Positions 21,101-34,500 of a stretch of DNA of 64,000 nucleotides are shown here, in pieces. Both the position numbers and the translations under genes were made by a program. A model generated the notes under the pieces. It saw only the letters and a list, made by a program, of their open reading frames with translations, searched no databases and was not told where the DNA came from. Numbering within the stretch: position 1 is the stretch's first letter; each line of letters begins with the position of its first letter. Source of the DNA: Azolla pinnata (lineage: Eukaryota; Streptophyta; Polypodiopsida; Salviniales; Salviniaceae); assembly GCA_037176905.1 (NCBI GenBank), contig JBBBWG010032529.1, forward strand, positions 108,265 through 172,264, given 5' to 3'.

Positions 21101-21812
21101 TAGCAACTGTTAATGATAACCTTGGCCAAGTTCCAACTTATCACAAGATAGCTAGCATATCGCAAGCAGTTCTCAAATTTATTGCTGGTTGGGTGTCATA
21201 CACTATTCATACCTGCAAACCTTTTTATCTCATCGTGTATGTTATAGCCTGGGCCAAAGCACTATACTATTCTTAAGCTTGCAACTCATATTAGAAGTTC
21301 AAATATAACTACTTTTCATAGCCAAAATGAATTTGTCCGTATCTTTAGAATTCGTTCTGTTGTTCATTTCTTCAAGTTTCATCATACATTTTGCGTTTAA
21401 TGGCAGAGTATGCTTACATTTTCCGGTCTAATCATCATCGGAATCTCTCTTCATCTCTCATCATTAAAGTCTCCCTATCTCTAATCGCCAGAATCTCTCT
21501 CTCTTCCCCCCCCCCTTCTCTCTCTATCTCTCGCAATTAAAATCAGATAGCTCGCACAAAAACTTGGGAAGTAAAAACAAAATCTTTTCGTTCTATATAC
21601 ATCAAAAGGAGACGGTGCGAGAGAACAAGAAGCAGAATGCATACCTTCCTGTAGTTTTTAAGCTTGAGATGGCAGGCGGCCTTGTTGCTGTGAAGAGCGA
21701 TCTTGTGCTGGGGAAGTTTGGCAGCGTCGAGGGCATCGCTATAGAGCTGGAGCGCCTCCTCGTATTGACCTTCCCGGTATTTCTGGTGTGCTCGTTCGGT
21801 CCTTGAGCCCAT
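18159..21812 (-). CDS. Small TPR protein with acidic C-terminal tail, 3 exons
   Basis: Exons 21812-21645, 20887-20699 and 18431-18159 total 630 nt, 209 aa, phases closing. TPR-like helices cover about residues 4-115 (AHQKYREGQYEEALQLYSDA, AAEECGAVLELDAKHAGALM, YHSALFDVNRLLEIN, YRSLQARLRTQ). The C-terminal third is conserved in plants: LTPIPEGEDE, KGWEAIPKPKGHSGLDYSRW, an Asp/Glu run (GDDDDEDDEDD) and FKFRLRTVG. The family is present across land plants, but I know of no established biochemical role. TPRs suggest a protein-binding adaptor. The start at MGSRTERAHQ is preferred over the in-frame upstream ATG because homology begins there. Intron 2 is long (2.27 kb) and holds nothing recognised. 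Confidence 0.85.
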
Positions 21813-22909
21813 GATGTGGCAAAACGAGAGCAGCAAGCGCAGCAGCAGCAAGAAGAAGAAGAAGGCAAGAAGCTAACTCAGAAGATCCATGGTCAAGAGA
21901 ATCTCAGAGAGAGAGAGAGAGAGAGAGATGGGGAGAACCACAAACAAAATGCAGGGAACAAGAGTGAATGAAATGAGGCTTTTGTTTTGTTTTGTTTTGT
22001 TTTTGGTTTTGGTTTTCTTTCTTTTGTGAGTGAGACAAAAACAACAAAACAAATTAATTGTAACTAGTATGTACATCATTGTATGTATTTGGATTAAACT
22101 CCAGTGTTGTATGTATTGGATTAAATTCCAGAATTGTTTGAATTGGATCATATTCCATTGTTGTATGTTTTGGATCATATTCCAAAACATATTAAATCCC
22201 AGAATTGTTTGAATTGGATCATATTCCATTGTTGTATGTTTTGGATCATATTCCATTGTTGTATGTTTTGGATTATATATTCCAACGTTTTTGTCGACTT
22301 GAGAAAACAAAGAAAGATGCATTAATGCCCCGCTTGCTTATAGGGCTAGTATGATCCACGAGACAAAGCATACAATAATGTTTTGTGTAATCCACTTTTA
22401 TCTTTTCACGAGTAGAACGACGATTACAAATACAATCATGCAATGTTAATCTAAGATTTTCTTTAAAAAATGTCATGTTTATATGGTGTTTGAAAGGAAA
22501 AGATAGAGAAAATCTATACAGTTATCCAAATCTATGACGTAGTTGTGTTATTTTGCTTAGAACTTCCCACTCAAACCGAGAATACGCTTCCACAATGAAA
22601 ACATTGACAAGAGTCAAATCCATCAATCATCGCCAAAGAATTGCTCTCCAAGGCTAGAATCGCCACAATGATGTGATAATAAACAATTCCAATGGCAATC
22701 TATATGCACAATTGGGGTCATTCATCTAACCACCGGTATGATGCCAAATTCAGAGCAAATTTATTTGTCATTACATTTCCATAAAAGGTTATAATTACAA
22801 TGAAATCACCGGCATCTCATTCAGAAGAGGCAAATTAATGGCTCAGACTCGAAAGATTTCTCTAGAAAATTCGTCATCGTCAGGAAGGATAGAAATCTGT
22901 TGTCGTTTA
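21813..22909. other. Spacer between TPR gene and PEX5 3' end
   Basis: Carries the TPR gene 5' flank with an AG run (about 21904-21927), TTTTG pentamers (about 21978-22005) and the minisatellite listed separately, then AT-rich unique DNA. No gene is seen. Confidence 0.6.
22087..22290. repeat. 25-bp minisatellite upstream of the TPR gene
   Basis: About eight diverged copies of a unit like TTGGATCATATTCCATTGTT plus GTATG. A 70-bp higher-order unit starts at CCAGAATTGTTTGAATTGGA (about 22129 and 22199). Confidence 0.88.
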
Positions 22910-25900
22910 CTACAAGGGATATTCTTGTTGCAGCAAATCGAGGTCACGTTTGTCACAAGCATCGATCAACTGTCCCTTGCCCGAGATGCTGGAAAAAACG
23001 AATACAAGATCGGAACACATTATGTCATTGCATTGATGGTAAGTTTATTATCACTGAAACAGAAAGAGAAAAGGCTCCACGAATGATCCAATCATACATA
23101 TTGTGAAACAATTAAATGCATGCGGAAAAGCCGAGGATCCTTCACCTTAAAGAGATACGCAGATATTGCCAAGCATTCTCTGCTTTCGGGTTCATGCACA
23201 ATGCTCTCACATAATACCGTATCGACTCTTCGTATCGACCCTGCAAGAGTCCCCAAATCAGTGTTTTTGAGGACATTCTTTAATCATATGCTGGACATTT
23301 GAATGCTAAACAAAGAGGCCTTACCTGATTAGCATAGCTTATCCCCATATTGGACCATGCACGGACATAGTTTGGCTTTAAGTCCAAAGCCTTGATGAAC
23401 ACACGCACAAATAAAAAAGTTAGATAGTTCCATATAAACATTGCTTTTCCATGACAATGTTTCGACATCATCATGCATCATCACCTCTTGATATGCGTAA
23501 AGCGCATCAGCACTTCGAGCACTATTCGCCTGAGTTGCACCAAGCTTATTCCAAAGAGAGTAGTCTTTGGGTTTCAGTTCAAGTGCTCTGCGGAAAGCTG
23601 AGATAGCTTTGTCGTACTCTCTCGATAGATTGTAGAGAACACCCAGCACTGTATGAACATCTGCATCCTCTGGGGACAGCTGAGCAGCCTCGTGAAAGAG
23701 GGAGGCAACCTAGATTTTCAATATTGTAACCAACTCATATTAAGAACTGAATCATACTGCATGGAAAAAAGATTGACACCACATGTAATCCAAATGCAAT
23801 AGCTAAAATATGGAACGATTCCAACTTGATTGATTTGATAACATATTTTGAGCTTTTACCTCAGAGTGATTCAAAATTGGAACTTGGTCAGAGCGGATCA
23901 ATGCACCATATTTAGGATGGTTTTGAAGCCACGCTCTCAGATACTTTAAAGCTTCTTGCTGCTCCAGTTCTAAAGGCGAAAGAGTGTAGACGATCAGGAA
24001 AATAATTTGAAAGGAGCAGATATATAAGAGGCGCACAGCCCATGTGAAAACATGTCCAAACATGCCTGTCAGTAAGCATATTTGTTACTTTCAAGATTGG
24101 TGGGCTTACCATTAGTGTGACTGACGCCAAGTGATAATAACACTTCAAGATTCGTGGGTTCTGCATCTCTTGCCCGAACCATAGATGCAATGGCCTGTTA
24201 TCAGGAATTCCCATGACATGATCATACAATCATATTATATGAATGTCAGAAACAGAAATAGCACCAACTGTATACACTTTTAATTAATCGATACAACTTT
24301 AAGTTCAAACACTATCATAATTTGTTCCCTATGTTTGTCCTATATGACTACAAAACAACCTGGGCTTACAAACTTGCAAGGAAGCAAGTAAGAAAGAGAA
24401 TCAAATAAAGGACTGGGTATCTGCAGCCCTGATGTGTAGTTATCAAAAGGCTTGCACAGTATGGACTAATTTTAACACATTTATGATAAGGTTTAAATAT
24501 CATGTAAGTTTAACGGTACCCGATACTGAGTTCCTATTGCATTCCATATAGGTCTAAGAACATCATCCACTGAGAAAATCAGATTCCATCTATTGCATTC
24601 CATATAGGTAGTCAAGGAACATTATCCACTCGCTGTGCTCAGTCAAGGAACGTTCTATGAAGAGACTGCTATTGAGAGGTGTGATGCTCACTTAAACTAA
24701 ATTTGTCAATTTATGTATAGCTTTCCAGATACTACACTATGAAACAGCCACGGGTCAACCACCCATACAACATCCCAGTCACAGAGGGCAGGCTCCAGCA
24801 TTAGCATGTGGCCAGTTCAGTAGTCATCAATATCTCATATATGTGGCCAGTTCAGTAATCATCAATTCTCATATAGATTCACCATGTCATAACCATTCAT
24901 TACTAGCTGGAAAACCTAAGGTCGATTAACAGATTTTGAGAGACAGATCATTAAAGGTACCGATTGTAGTGGTGCATTTAGAATCACCATGTCACAGTTA
25001 TTTGTTTGATTGAAAATGTAATGTAGGATTTTTTCAATGAACCATATATTGCTTACCTGTCGATCATCATCATTTTCGGCATGAGTAATGCCCAGCAAAC
25101 GCCAACCTTCAGCATTATTTGGATTTTTTAGTACTTCTGCTTCAAGAGCAAGAACAGCTTCACTCAGAAGCCCCCGTCGGAAAAGCTCTTGACCTTCCTT
25201 CAATGGGTTTGGATGACCCACATAGGGATTCTGGTCTGCGAATTCATACATCCATTTTGAAGATGATGGCAGTTTCTGATTTCCTCTCACTTGTTCCTCC
25301 ACATATCTGCTCAAAAAAGTCACACATTAAGGGCTGCACTCCATATACAAATAGATGTATTCATCTATGGATAAACAGGCAGAAGCATTTACCTGTCATA
25401 ACTGTCCACCCACTCATTGTTAATATCCTCATTGACAGCATTTTTAAACTGCTCACCAAACTCATCTGCCCAATCTTTCACATTGAGTTTTGAGAATTCA
25501 TCAACCCAGCCCTCCCTGTCAGAGGTCTCTTGCTGAGAATATTCATTGACCCAGTTGTCACCCCGATGAGCATGCTGTGATAAATACAATAGCACATGAA
25601 CATCACACCTATAGAATGAGAAAGACTAAAAGAACCGAGCTCGATAACAAGGATGCCCAGACTTTCTATCAAGTACCTCCCCTGCTGTGAACTCTGCTGC
25701 CCACTTCTCATTGACGTTTTCCTGGTGGAACTCATCGGCCCAAGCACTTTCACTTGGCTTGACCTGGTTATCTTCCACTATGAGCTCTCCCCTGCTCATC
25801 TTTGAGACAAACTGAAGGAACTTTGAATTCTGCAGGATAAGAAGGTCAAAATATTGGAATTCACACTCGTAAAGGCAAAGACTGAGTTATCACACAAGTG

Positions 25901-28900
25901 CACACAGACCTGAAACTTGGGATCCTGATTCTGAGAAAGTGTCTGTGCAAGTGACCTTGTTTGCTCTCGAGTAGCAAGAGTTCCTGCATCTTGATGCCTA
26001 GACAATTCCCTCATAGACTGTTGGGTACGTTCCTACACATCGAGATAAAAGATGGAATAAAGAATTCTTACAGGAAACATCTTGCAGGGAAAATATTCCC
26101 TATCATCGGAAAGTGTAAATCAACGCTAATTTAAAAATATTCCACATCAAACTTAGCAAGATGCTTGCATAAAGGATTGGAAACTCTGCCATGAAATATA
26201 GATAACTATGCAATAATAAGACAATTGTGAATGAACTTTTTGTACGACAGAAATGCAAACCTACTCATAGCATAGAGAAGTTATAACTAATTCTGATTTA
26301 CTCAATCCTTTAGTGGTTTTTCTTTCTTTGTAAACTTTTCATGAGAATAGATGCTCCTCAAATGCATAATGTTTGGTCAATGTGCAAACAAACAACCATA
26401 AGCCTTCTCTCCTTCCTGATGAACCCTGAACCCTAAACCCTTTGATATATCAAGTCATAATATACAGATCAACAAGCATATATTAACAAAACATTCTAAT
26501 TTACCCAACATTCTGGTGATTTTCTATGATAATGCAACTATAATTGCAACTCAAGTGTAGAATAATTCTTGGGTCACTCTGCTGACAACCATTAGCCTTC
26601 TCTGCTCTTGGCCATTTCTATCAACAACTAAAATCCTTAAATGGAGGAAAGCCTTAAATAAATCAACGATAAATAGATCGAAAAGCATATATGTGTGGAA
26701 CAAAGGTAATGCTAAAAATATCAAACCATGTTAAATTGATCTGCCCATCTATCTCCTCCTTGTTGGAACTCTTCAACCCACTGCTGTGGACCCCTAGCTA
26801 TATCCTGTTTATTAAACTCTGCTGCCCATTGATCAGGTGTTGCTCCATGTCCTCTCTCCATAGGTCCTAGCCTTCCTGCATGTGCCTCCTTCCAGTACTC
26901 CTCAAGCTCTGGATAACGACCTTGAGGTCCCCAGGATCTTATTTCAGATTCAATATCTAATGAATGTAGGAGTGCATTAACCTACAACATACATTATTTG
27001 GATCTTTTAGATATCAATACAAAATGAAGGCACAGAAAAGAAATTTAAGGGATTAAGCTTTCTTTCATTCGCTTTATACCTGAGCGCTTGCATATTCCTC
27101 CCCCTTATCAGCAAAAATGTGGCGTGCCATGATACTACTCCGATCTCGGATTCTTTGTTTATCAACATCGGACAAACCAAGATCAGGAAGAGGAATGGGA
27201 TGAAATGGAACCTGCCCTCGACCACTGTCCATAAATGATCGCAAATAACCTGAGAGCATCCCTTGAGGAGTACCATCTCCTGACAGAGATGAGCCAGAGT
27301 TTTGTCCATAAATTTGCTCAAATTCGTTGAACACACCAGGAGGAACATTTTCCTGAAAAAATGTTTGCTGGGGCATGCGGGGTGGTGCATGAATCTCATT
27401 CCATGCATCCTGATATCCTAGTTGATCAGGGCCATGATATTCTTGTTGATCAGGGCCACGAAAACCCTGGAGGAACGTAGGGATCTGTCACCAAATGCAA
27501 AGATATTAGAATCCATCTAATGAGAATTATGAATTTCCAGATTATCGTACATTCATTTATATATAATAAAGCATATCTGTACATTATTAATATAGTGCAT
27601 ACACCATGTCTGCCTATTCTGTATTTAAAACATAACCAAAAAGACAATGCAACCACTCACTTTATACAGTTATACAGAAGCTCGAAAAGTGCAATTGAGT
27701 AAGAAAATTGTTCAAGTATGTTTTATAGTTTAGTTTTCAAGCACATGTGTGATATATAAAGAAAATGTAGAAAAGCCTTGTATACATACACGCTTACAAA
27801 TAACAATTTTCGGTTTTTAATAGTAGCATTCAGAAAAGTATACATCGCTTTTTGCGAAATGATAATACTTTAAAGAAGCATGTATGTGAAATATAAAGAA
27901 AACACTGTATATCATAAAGAGAAAACACTTCCAATTTGAGAATTTTCCAGCATGAGACCATTACGTAGAAGGACTTTACAAAAATCGAGTGAATGAAGAT
28001 GCACATGAGTGTGACGGTACATACAGAATAGTATGCACTATACAGTTTTGATGCATAAGTTATGGGAGTCTGAGTAAAGTCTGTATGCTTCAAAGGTAAT
28101 ACCCTGCATGCAGAAAAGTTTTAAGTCCTATTCTTTTCTTGGTATAAAATAAATTGTAGCCACTTGTGGGGCACATCTGCTGGAATAGAAGTATGTTCCT
28201 CCTATTATATTAGACAATTTTGTGTGGACAGGTAATCTATGTTAATTGTTAGACAGCAAATGATTTCTTTCACAAGTTTTAGATTTTTTTAATAAAGATA
28301 TCTGTTTCATTTATCAAAAGATATTTATACCTTCACATTACAATATATATCACTTTGACACACCTCTGATACTTCCATGGTTACAGCTTATAAGATTTTA
28401 GGAAGCTACATATTCCAAATGTGATAATAAACGGCTAGTTACTCACTTGTAGACTTGTAATATCATTCTCTTTTGTAGCATATTGACAAAAAGAAAAGTG
28501 AGAGAGTTTATGGTTTTAACTACCTGAGAATCAAATGATGCACCACTTTGTTGCGCATATTCTGAACCTGGAAGAGTGCTTCGAGAGGCAAGTTCACTTA
28601 TCGAGGGCTCTTGGAGTGCTGGTAATGCTGGAAGCTCCTGTAATCTTTCCTATGGATATTCCGAAAAACAACAAAAGTCAAGTCCATGTGGTAGATTTAA
28701 TGGTATTAATGTTTGCTAAACTTCAAATAAGCATTGTGCTACGCATAAGACATCTTAATTGACTGTAATAGATTCAAAACTTCAAAATAAGCATTGTGCT
28801 ACACATAAGACATCTTAATTGACTGTAATGGATCTAACATACTAATTTCAAGAATTTTAAGAGAAGTAGCCAGCTCAACTCGGACTTCCAATTCTAATTT

Positions 28901-29611
28901 CTTGTTTGCGTGCTGGTTCTATGAAGATGCAGGCATGACACTTCCTAACCCGATTCTGGTATCACTTATATGTGCTCATCTGATGAGTCGGTGAGACTTA
29001 AAATGCAAAGCCAAGTAGTGTCTCTACAAACATGGCTCTATCATGCATTCTTCCTACAGTGCATCAAATCTACTTGCCTGACACAAACACGTCACATCTA
29101 TTTCAATTCTTCAATCCCTGTTTAGTCCCTATGGATATGCTTGCGCTAGAAACTTTAGAAAACCTTGTAGTTTCATTTGTAATGTGGTGTAAAATCTTAA
29201 CTTGTGCATCTCTGCTAGCATGCATTGAATCTAATTACTTCATTCATGAATGCAAGATTTTAAAGTTTATTTCCAAACTACTACCTTCATTTGTTTCATT
29301 GAAATAAGAGAGCATTATATCTTAGAAGCACGTTGATTATCCACTGGTCTTGTGAACTTGCTTTTATCATACACAGAGCAAGATGATAAGATGTGCATGA
29401 CCAATTACATCTAAGTTGCGAACACACCGCCTACTTCACGCATTACATAGCCAGATGGAAACATGTGTAAAAGTGAAAAGGGGAAACAAACCTGAGTCTT
29501 AGAAGCGGAGCCGAAGATAGACTCTGCCAAACCACCCAACGGATTAGCTGATGATGAGGTGCCAGGGACAGCACATGCACCCCCACCCATGACAAGATCT
29601 CGCAATGCCAT
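22910..29611 (-). CDS. PEX5: PEX5, peroxisomal targeting signal 1 (PTS1) receptor, 14 exons
   Basis: Minus-strand exons: 29611-29492, 28649-28524, 27484-27080, 26981-26727, 26032-25910, 25829-25677, 25574-25393, 25306-25057, 24194-24110, 23969-23860, 23709-23485, 23390-23325, 23240-23146 and 22988-22910. Together they are 2,274 nt, 757 aa, phases closing. The N-terminus MALRDLVMGGGACAVPG carries the conserved Cys (residue 13) ubiquitinated during receptor recycling. The middle holds nine WxxxF/Y motifs (WAAEF, WVEEF, WADQF, WADEF, WAAEF, WVNEY, WVDEF, WADEF, WVDSY) that bind PEX14/PEX13. The C-terminal third is a TPR array (PTNLEVLLSLGVSHTNELEQ, LGVLYNLSREYDKAISAF, YSLWNKLGATQANS, RAWSNMGISYANQ, AWQYLRISL) that binds SKL-type signals, ending LDLLQQEYPL. 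It imports matrix enzymes of beta-oxidation and photorespiration. A 5' UTR intron (acceptor near 29624, donor near 30353) is likely. Confidence 0.96.
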
Positions 29612-30620
29612 CCTCTCTTACTGAAGAGAGATAAAAATCCGTTACATTATGAAATCATGGAGGATAACCTTCTCAGAAAGCCAAAATTTACGGAATAGGT
29701 TAACACCAAAAAGAATAGATCTGTTTTGAGGAGATCAATTCAAAGTTGATGCAGAAACCCGTATTAAATTTTCTCATCGTAAAATTTGTCCCCCAAAAAA
29801 GTACATGTACTCTCTATGCATTAGAACTAACCACAGGAATAGATCCATCAAGATATTAACACGTTTATAATTGATAGCTCGGTTCCCTATTGCCAGTTGA
29901 TAACAATCCCTCATACTCAAAATTCTTAGATTTTTTGTTTTGATCTAGCTAATATCCATGGAATGCTAAATTGAACTCGAGACAATCCCAGAATCACAGT
30001 TCATACCGATGCTGGAAACTCAGTCGGCACACAAACACACAAAGCTATGGAAAGGAAACAATCCCCAGAGAAACAAAAAATGCCGCTGCGAGTGAATACG
30101 GATTTTGATGATTCGAGCAGAAGTTAAATATTCATCTGCACCAGCGATTCATGGCCAAACGATCACCCAAACACAGATTCAGTGTACAAAGATTCATCTC
30201 AAGCAAAGCGACGAAGAAAGATAAAGGCGCACAACAGGAAGGTAAAGAGATGGGCAGAAACCCTGTTGAAAGAAAAAACTGTCCTTGAAAGAAGAACAAG
30301 AACCGGAAGTGTAAAAGCTTAACCGTAGTAGAACAGATGGATTGGGAAGAACCTGATGAGAGGCAGAGACTGTGCGGGGGCGGTGCAGACAGAAGCTGTT
30401 CGGAGAAGGAAGAAAGGAATCAATCGACGAGGAGGCGATATAGCTCGGGGGTGGGGCGAGATCGTTAGAGTGGTGCGGAAGGAAGCAAAAAATATGTGGG
30501 CAAAAAAGGGTTTGATCCCAGAGACGGAATCGCGATCGATTTCTGCTTTTGTTCGTCTATTGTTGAACTTGGGCGAGAGGCCCTCGAGAGGATAGAGAGG
30601 GGCCGGATAAGGACATGGCG
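29612..30620 (-). promoter_or_regulatory. PEX5 5' leader and promoter region
   Basis: A CTCTCTTCAG acceptor sits about 12 bp before the PEX5 ATG. A CAG|GTTCTT donor on the minus strand is near 30353, so a spliced leader of C/T-rich sequence at about 30353-30600 is inferred. No TATA box was recognised. Exact start is not resolvable by eye. Confidence 0.45.
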
Positions 30621-30671
30621 CAGAGCAGGCGCAATCTCTTTCTCCCTGACAACAACACGCAGACTGGCTTT

Positions 30672-30785
30672 CTTCGATTCCTGCAGCTGCTGCTGCTGCT
30701 TCTTCTTCTCCTCCTTCTACAGCTTCTTCTTCGTCTCCTCCTTCGTCTCCTGCTTCTGCTTCTGCTTCTGCTTCTGCTTCTGCTC
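30672..30785. repeat. TGC/TTC trinucleotide-rich stretch
   Basis: CTGCTG, CTTCTT and CTTCTGCTTCTG units in a row. It makes open frames of poly-Leu (plus) or Ala-Glu (minus), which I treat as incidental. Confidence 0.85.
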
Positions 30786-30924
30786 GGCCAGAGAAATCGC
30801 CTGCCTCTCCCCTCACCTTAAACGCCCTGCGATCGCCTGCTTTCCTTTCGCGTCTCTTGCCTCGTCGTGAAGCGACTGTACTTCTTCTTCTGTGCTTCAG
30901 AATCGCCCATGAATAGAAGAAGAA

Positions 30925-31517
30925 GATGATGATGATGGTGGTGATGATGGTTATGGCTGTGATGGGCGTGGTTATGATCATGATGGTCATGGTTATGATG
31001 GTCATGGTCATGGTGATGATCATGGTGGTGGTCGTGGTGGTGATGATGATGATCGTGACGATGGTGATGATGATGGTTGTGGTTGTGATGATGATGGTGG
31101 TTCTGCTGGTGATGATGATGGTATGGTGGTGATGACGATGATGATGACGGTGGTGGTGGTGATGATGATAGTGATTGTGGTGGTGGTGATGATGATGATG
31201 ATGGTTATGCTAGTGATGATGATGATGGTGTGGTGGTGACAGTGATGACATCAATGGTGGTGGAGGTGGTGATGATGATGTTGATTTGATGAGGATGGTG
31301 GTGGTGGTGGTGATGATGGTGGTGCTTGTGATGATGCTGGTGATGGTGGTGGTGGTGATGATGATGATGGCGATGATGATGGTACTTCCGGTGGTGGTGG
31401 TGACAATGCCCACATGCATGATGATGAAGATGGTGGTGATTATGATGATGTCGATGATGATGGTACTTCCGGTGGTGGTGGTGACAATGCCCACATGCAT
31501 GATGATGAAGGTGGTGG

Positions 31518-31558
<41 letters not shown>

Positions 31559-32055
31559 GTGATGATGATGGTACCGGCGGTGGTGGTGGTGACAGTGCCC
31601 ACATGCATGATGATGATGGAGGTGGTGGTGATGATGATGATGGTACTGGCGGTGGTGGTGTTGACGGTGGTGCCCACATGCATGATGATGATGATGGTGG
31701 TGGTGGTGACAGTGCCCACGTGCATGATGATGATGGTGATGGTGATTAAGGTGGTGACGATGGCGATGACGGTGATTTTGATGATGTTCATGATCGTGGT
31801 GGTGGTGATGTGGCGCTCTCTATCCTCGAATTCAGAAATTTAGATCTGCACATACCATAATGCAGCTTAGTTCCTTAGCTTTGATTCGGCATTTTGAACT
31901 CTCAAACCCAATTTCGTACGAGGGAGTCGTGGTGATGGCAGCGGTGATAGTGATGATGGTGGAGCTGATGATGATGCCCACGTGCATGCATACATGATGA
32001 CGATGGTGGTCGTGGTGGTGATGATGATGATGATGGTGGTGAAGCCCACATGCAT
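30925..32055. repeat. Large GAT/GGT microsatellite with embedded GCCCACATGCATG units
   Basis: Over 0.9 kb of ATG/GTG/GAT trinucleotides. Within 31374-31740 a longer unit of about 70-110 bp recurs (GGTACTTCCGGTGGTGGTGG then GACAATGCCCACATGCATGA). GCCCAC(A/G)TGCAT occurs at about 31408, 31489, 31597, 31672, 31713, 31976 and 32044. A unique stretch at about 31815-31930 splits the array. Open frames on both strands here are low-complexity artefacts. Confidence 0.92.
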
Positions 32056-34500
32056 CATCTTTTCTGAGACATGGTTATAGACGAGTGTCGAGATTAGCTG
32101 CCATCGTGCCATACATGATCGGTTTCTTGCTCTGCTTCGGGCAAAACAAAAGAAAGCGCATCGTGATTTCCGTACGAGTTGTGGGCTGTCCGAAGAAACT
32201 GCAGCTTGGAACACATGTCCCCTGGAATGTCGAGCATTTGCATGCATCGTTTACGGCAGAATCGGCAGCTCTCCCCCATCGTTCCTTTCTTTTCTCGATC
32301 TCGTCTGTGTTTTCTTGATCGATCAGTGGAATCGAAAACACACCGGAGTCGCTCGCACATTGCATGCTACTCGGGCTCTCGGAAATGAATGGTACTGCAA
32401 CAACGTAATCGGGCTCCCGCATCGGCATCGGCATCGGGGATGGTCATTGGCTCTTTGCAAGATCGATCTTAGATCATCGACAGGTTTTGGCGATTGTGGG
32501 CGATAGGATCCCAGATTGGGACAAGTATAGATATAACAAGAGGTCGTTGCTTTGTTGGACGATTGTTGGGCGACTTTGGAAACATACAGATTTTGGGCGA
32601 TTGTGGGTTTTGTGGGCGATTGTGGGTTTTGTGGGCGATTTTGGAAGCATACACAGCTTGGCTATGGCCTCCCATCTTCCATCCATCTTAGACCTATCTC
32701 TGCGTTTTCTGAGCCGGCTACAATGGAGTATCCGAGAAGGCTTGCATTGCTTGCCAAAGCTTCGGGGAAGAAGAAGCTGCAAGAAAGAAGAAGAAGAAGA
32801 AGAAGAAGAAGAAGAATGCGAGTGCAGAACAACAGCTGTGTCGAAGGCCCGTCTGCAGCTCTAACGCCCATCTTCCTATGCCAAATTCCCCATCTGATGA
32901 TGTATCGTTCGAATATGCGCTTGCTACCGCGAATGCATGCGCTCATCTCATTGCTGCCTGTGCATTCGTATACCGCAAGATTGCATCGGTATGATAGATT
33001 ATACAATGCCATAGATCTATATAGAAGATAAGACAGATGCTGATGATTGTCTATATGTGTGCATGTATGTGTGTACCATCAGTGCACACGCAAGATCAAA
33101 CAGGTTTCGGACGACGGAATCCGATATATACAGAGTCACAATTCAGAGAACCCATTGTGATGGAACAAGAAAAGCATGAACAAACATGGCAGCAGCTTCT
33201 ACTATCCAGAGGAGGCCGAAATCTGATATGGAGCTAAAAGAATGATTTTTACTCTTGATTCTGATCAAAGGAACAAAGCGGGCTTCGGCAGATATAAGCG
33301 GACATACAAATGGAGGAAAATTTCGTGATGTATTTGGCTGGGTTTTGGGTACGAATTCTTGGATACAAATTTAAAAGATGCAGATTTAGATCTTTGATAA
33401 GCACGCACGTCTTCTCATTGCACCATAGTTTTGATGAGCAACAAAGTAATTCAGCTTCACTACATGGAAGATGGTTCTCACCCAAAAGTGGCATCGCTTA
33501 AATATTGCATGCCTGGATAATCTGGGTTTGGACAGGAACTTCGGTGTAGCTGGAAATCGATGCTCTCTTCGCATTCATCGGAATATAGAGGTCCAGACTC
33601 TGCAGGGAATAGGAGCAGGAAATCACTTGTTTTCCTCATTTTTGATTGACAGCTGATTCATCAGTTAAGACATCCATGCTTGTTACCATTTCCGACTCCA
33701 CAATCTGGTGAAGGGTCAGAGAAGAGATCCTTGAGCAGCGAGCACAAAATTGGATTGGGAGAGCTCATCTCTGTTTTGCGAGGCTCCAAGCTGTGTTTAT
33801 GTTTACAGGAAGCTGTTGGCGAGGCTAGATCTAGAGGCCCCAACAAAGGTCTGCATTTCTGGGCATGTCATACGAGCCGCAAGAAGAAGAAGAAGAAGAA
33901 GAAAGGCGAGCCATACCAGTAGATGCTGCAAATTCTTCCGGTTTATCATGTCATTTGCTGCTATCTTTCTCATTGCTTACATGCTTCTCGACTGTTCTGG
34001 TGTTCTACTTGCTAAGCAATGGTAAATCGTCATATACTATTTTCAGTGGGGGGATCTTGCCTGCTCCCTACACTAGAAATGATGCATTTACCATAGAGAT
34101 GATGCGAGAGAACGACAACCCACTGAACCAAAAAATGCGCTAAACCTTCAACTCAACACACGATCCTTTTCTACGATCTCAACTGTTCCAACCTTTAGAT
34201 GGTAGGCAAGTTTCGGTAAGATAGGGTGCTGTTGAATCAATCACTATGTGAATGTTTTGCAGCTGTGATGCCAAGCTTGTGCATCAGTAGCACACTGAGA
34301 ACGATCCCGTATTTTGTGATCCCATAAGCCTCTGTTTTCTGGTCGCAATGGGATTCTATACAATAGCCATACGGGGGAAGCATGACTGCAGAAACACTGA
34401 ATCAGAAGACGACGACAAAGAAGAAGAAGAAGAAGAAGGTGCCATTACGAAACGGTATTGAATGGCCTTTCCACATGTAAACTTTTTCCAAACCTGAGAG
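32056..34500. other. Gene-poor spacer with small repeats
   Basis: Contains a 21-bp minisatellite (GTGGGCGATTGTGGGTTTTG, about 32593-32645), AAG runs (32780-32816, 33880-33903, 34418-34438) and mixed unique DNA. Several open frames of 60-125 codons exist on both strands, but none has a recognisable domain or splice-linked partner. Confidence 0.55.

Noticed and set aside
26418-26442. CCTGAACCCTAAACCC in a PEX5 intron, considered as an interstitial telomere repeat
   Set aside because: Only about two units; too short to distinguish from chance.
30615-30821. Open frame starting MAQSRRNLFLPDNNTQ followed by poly-Leu
   Set aside because: The long Leu run is the CTG/CTT microsatellite. The short non-repeat part is not enough to support a gene.
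30925-31843. Long open frames on both strands over the GAT/GGT array
   Set aside because: Pure products of trinucleotide repeats lacking stops.
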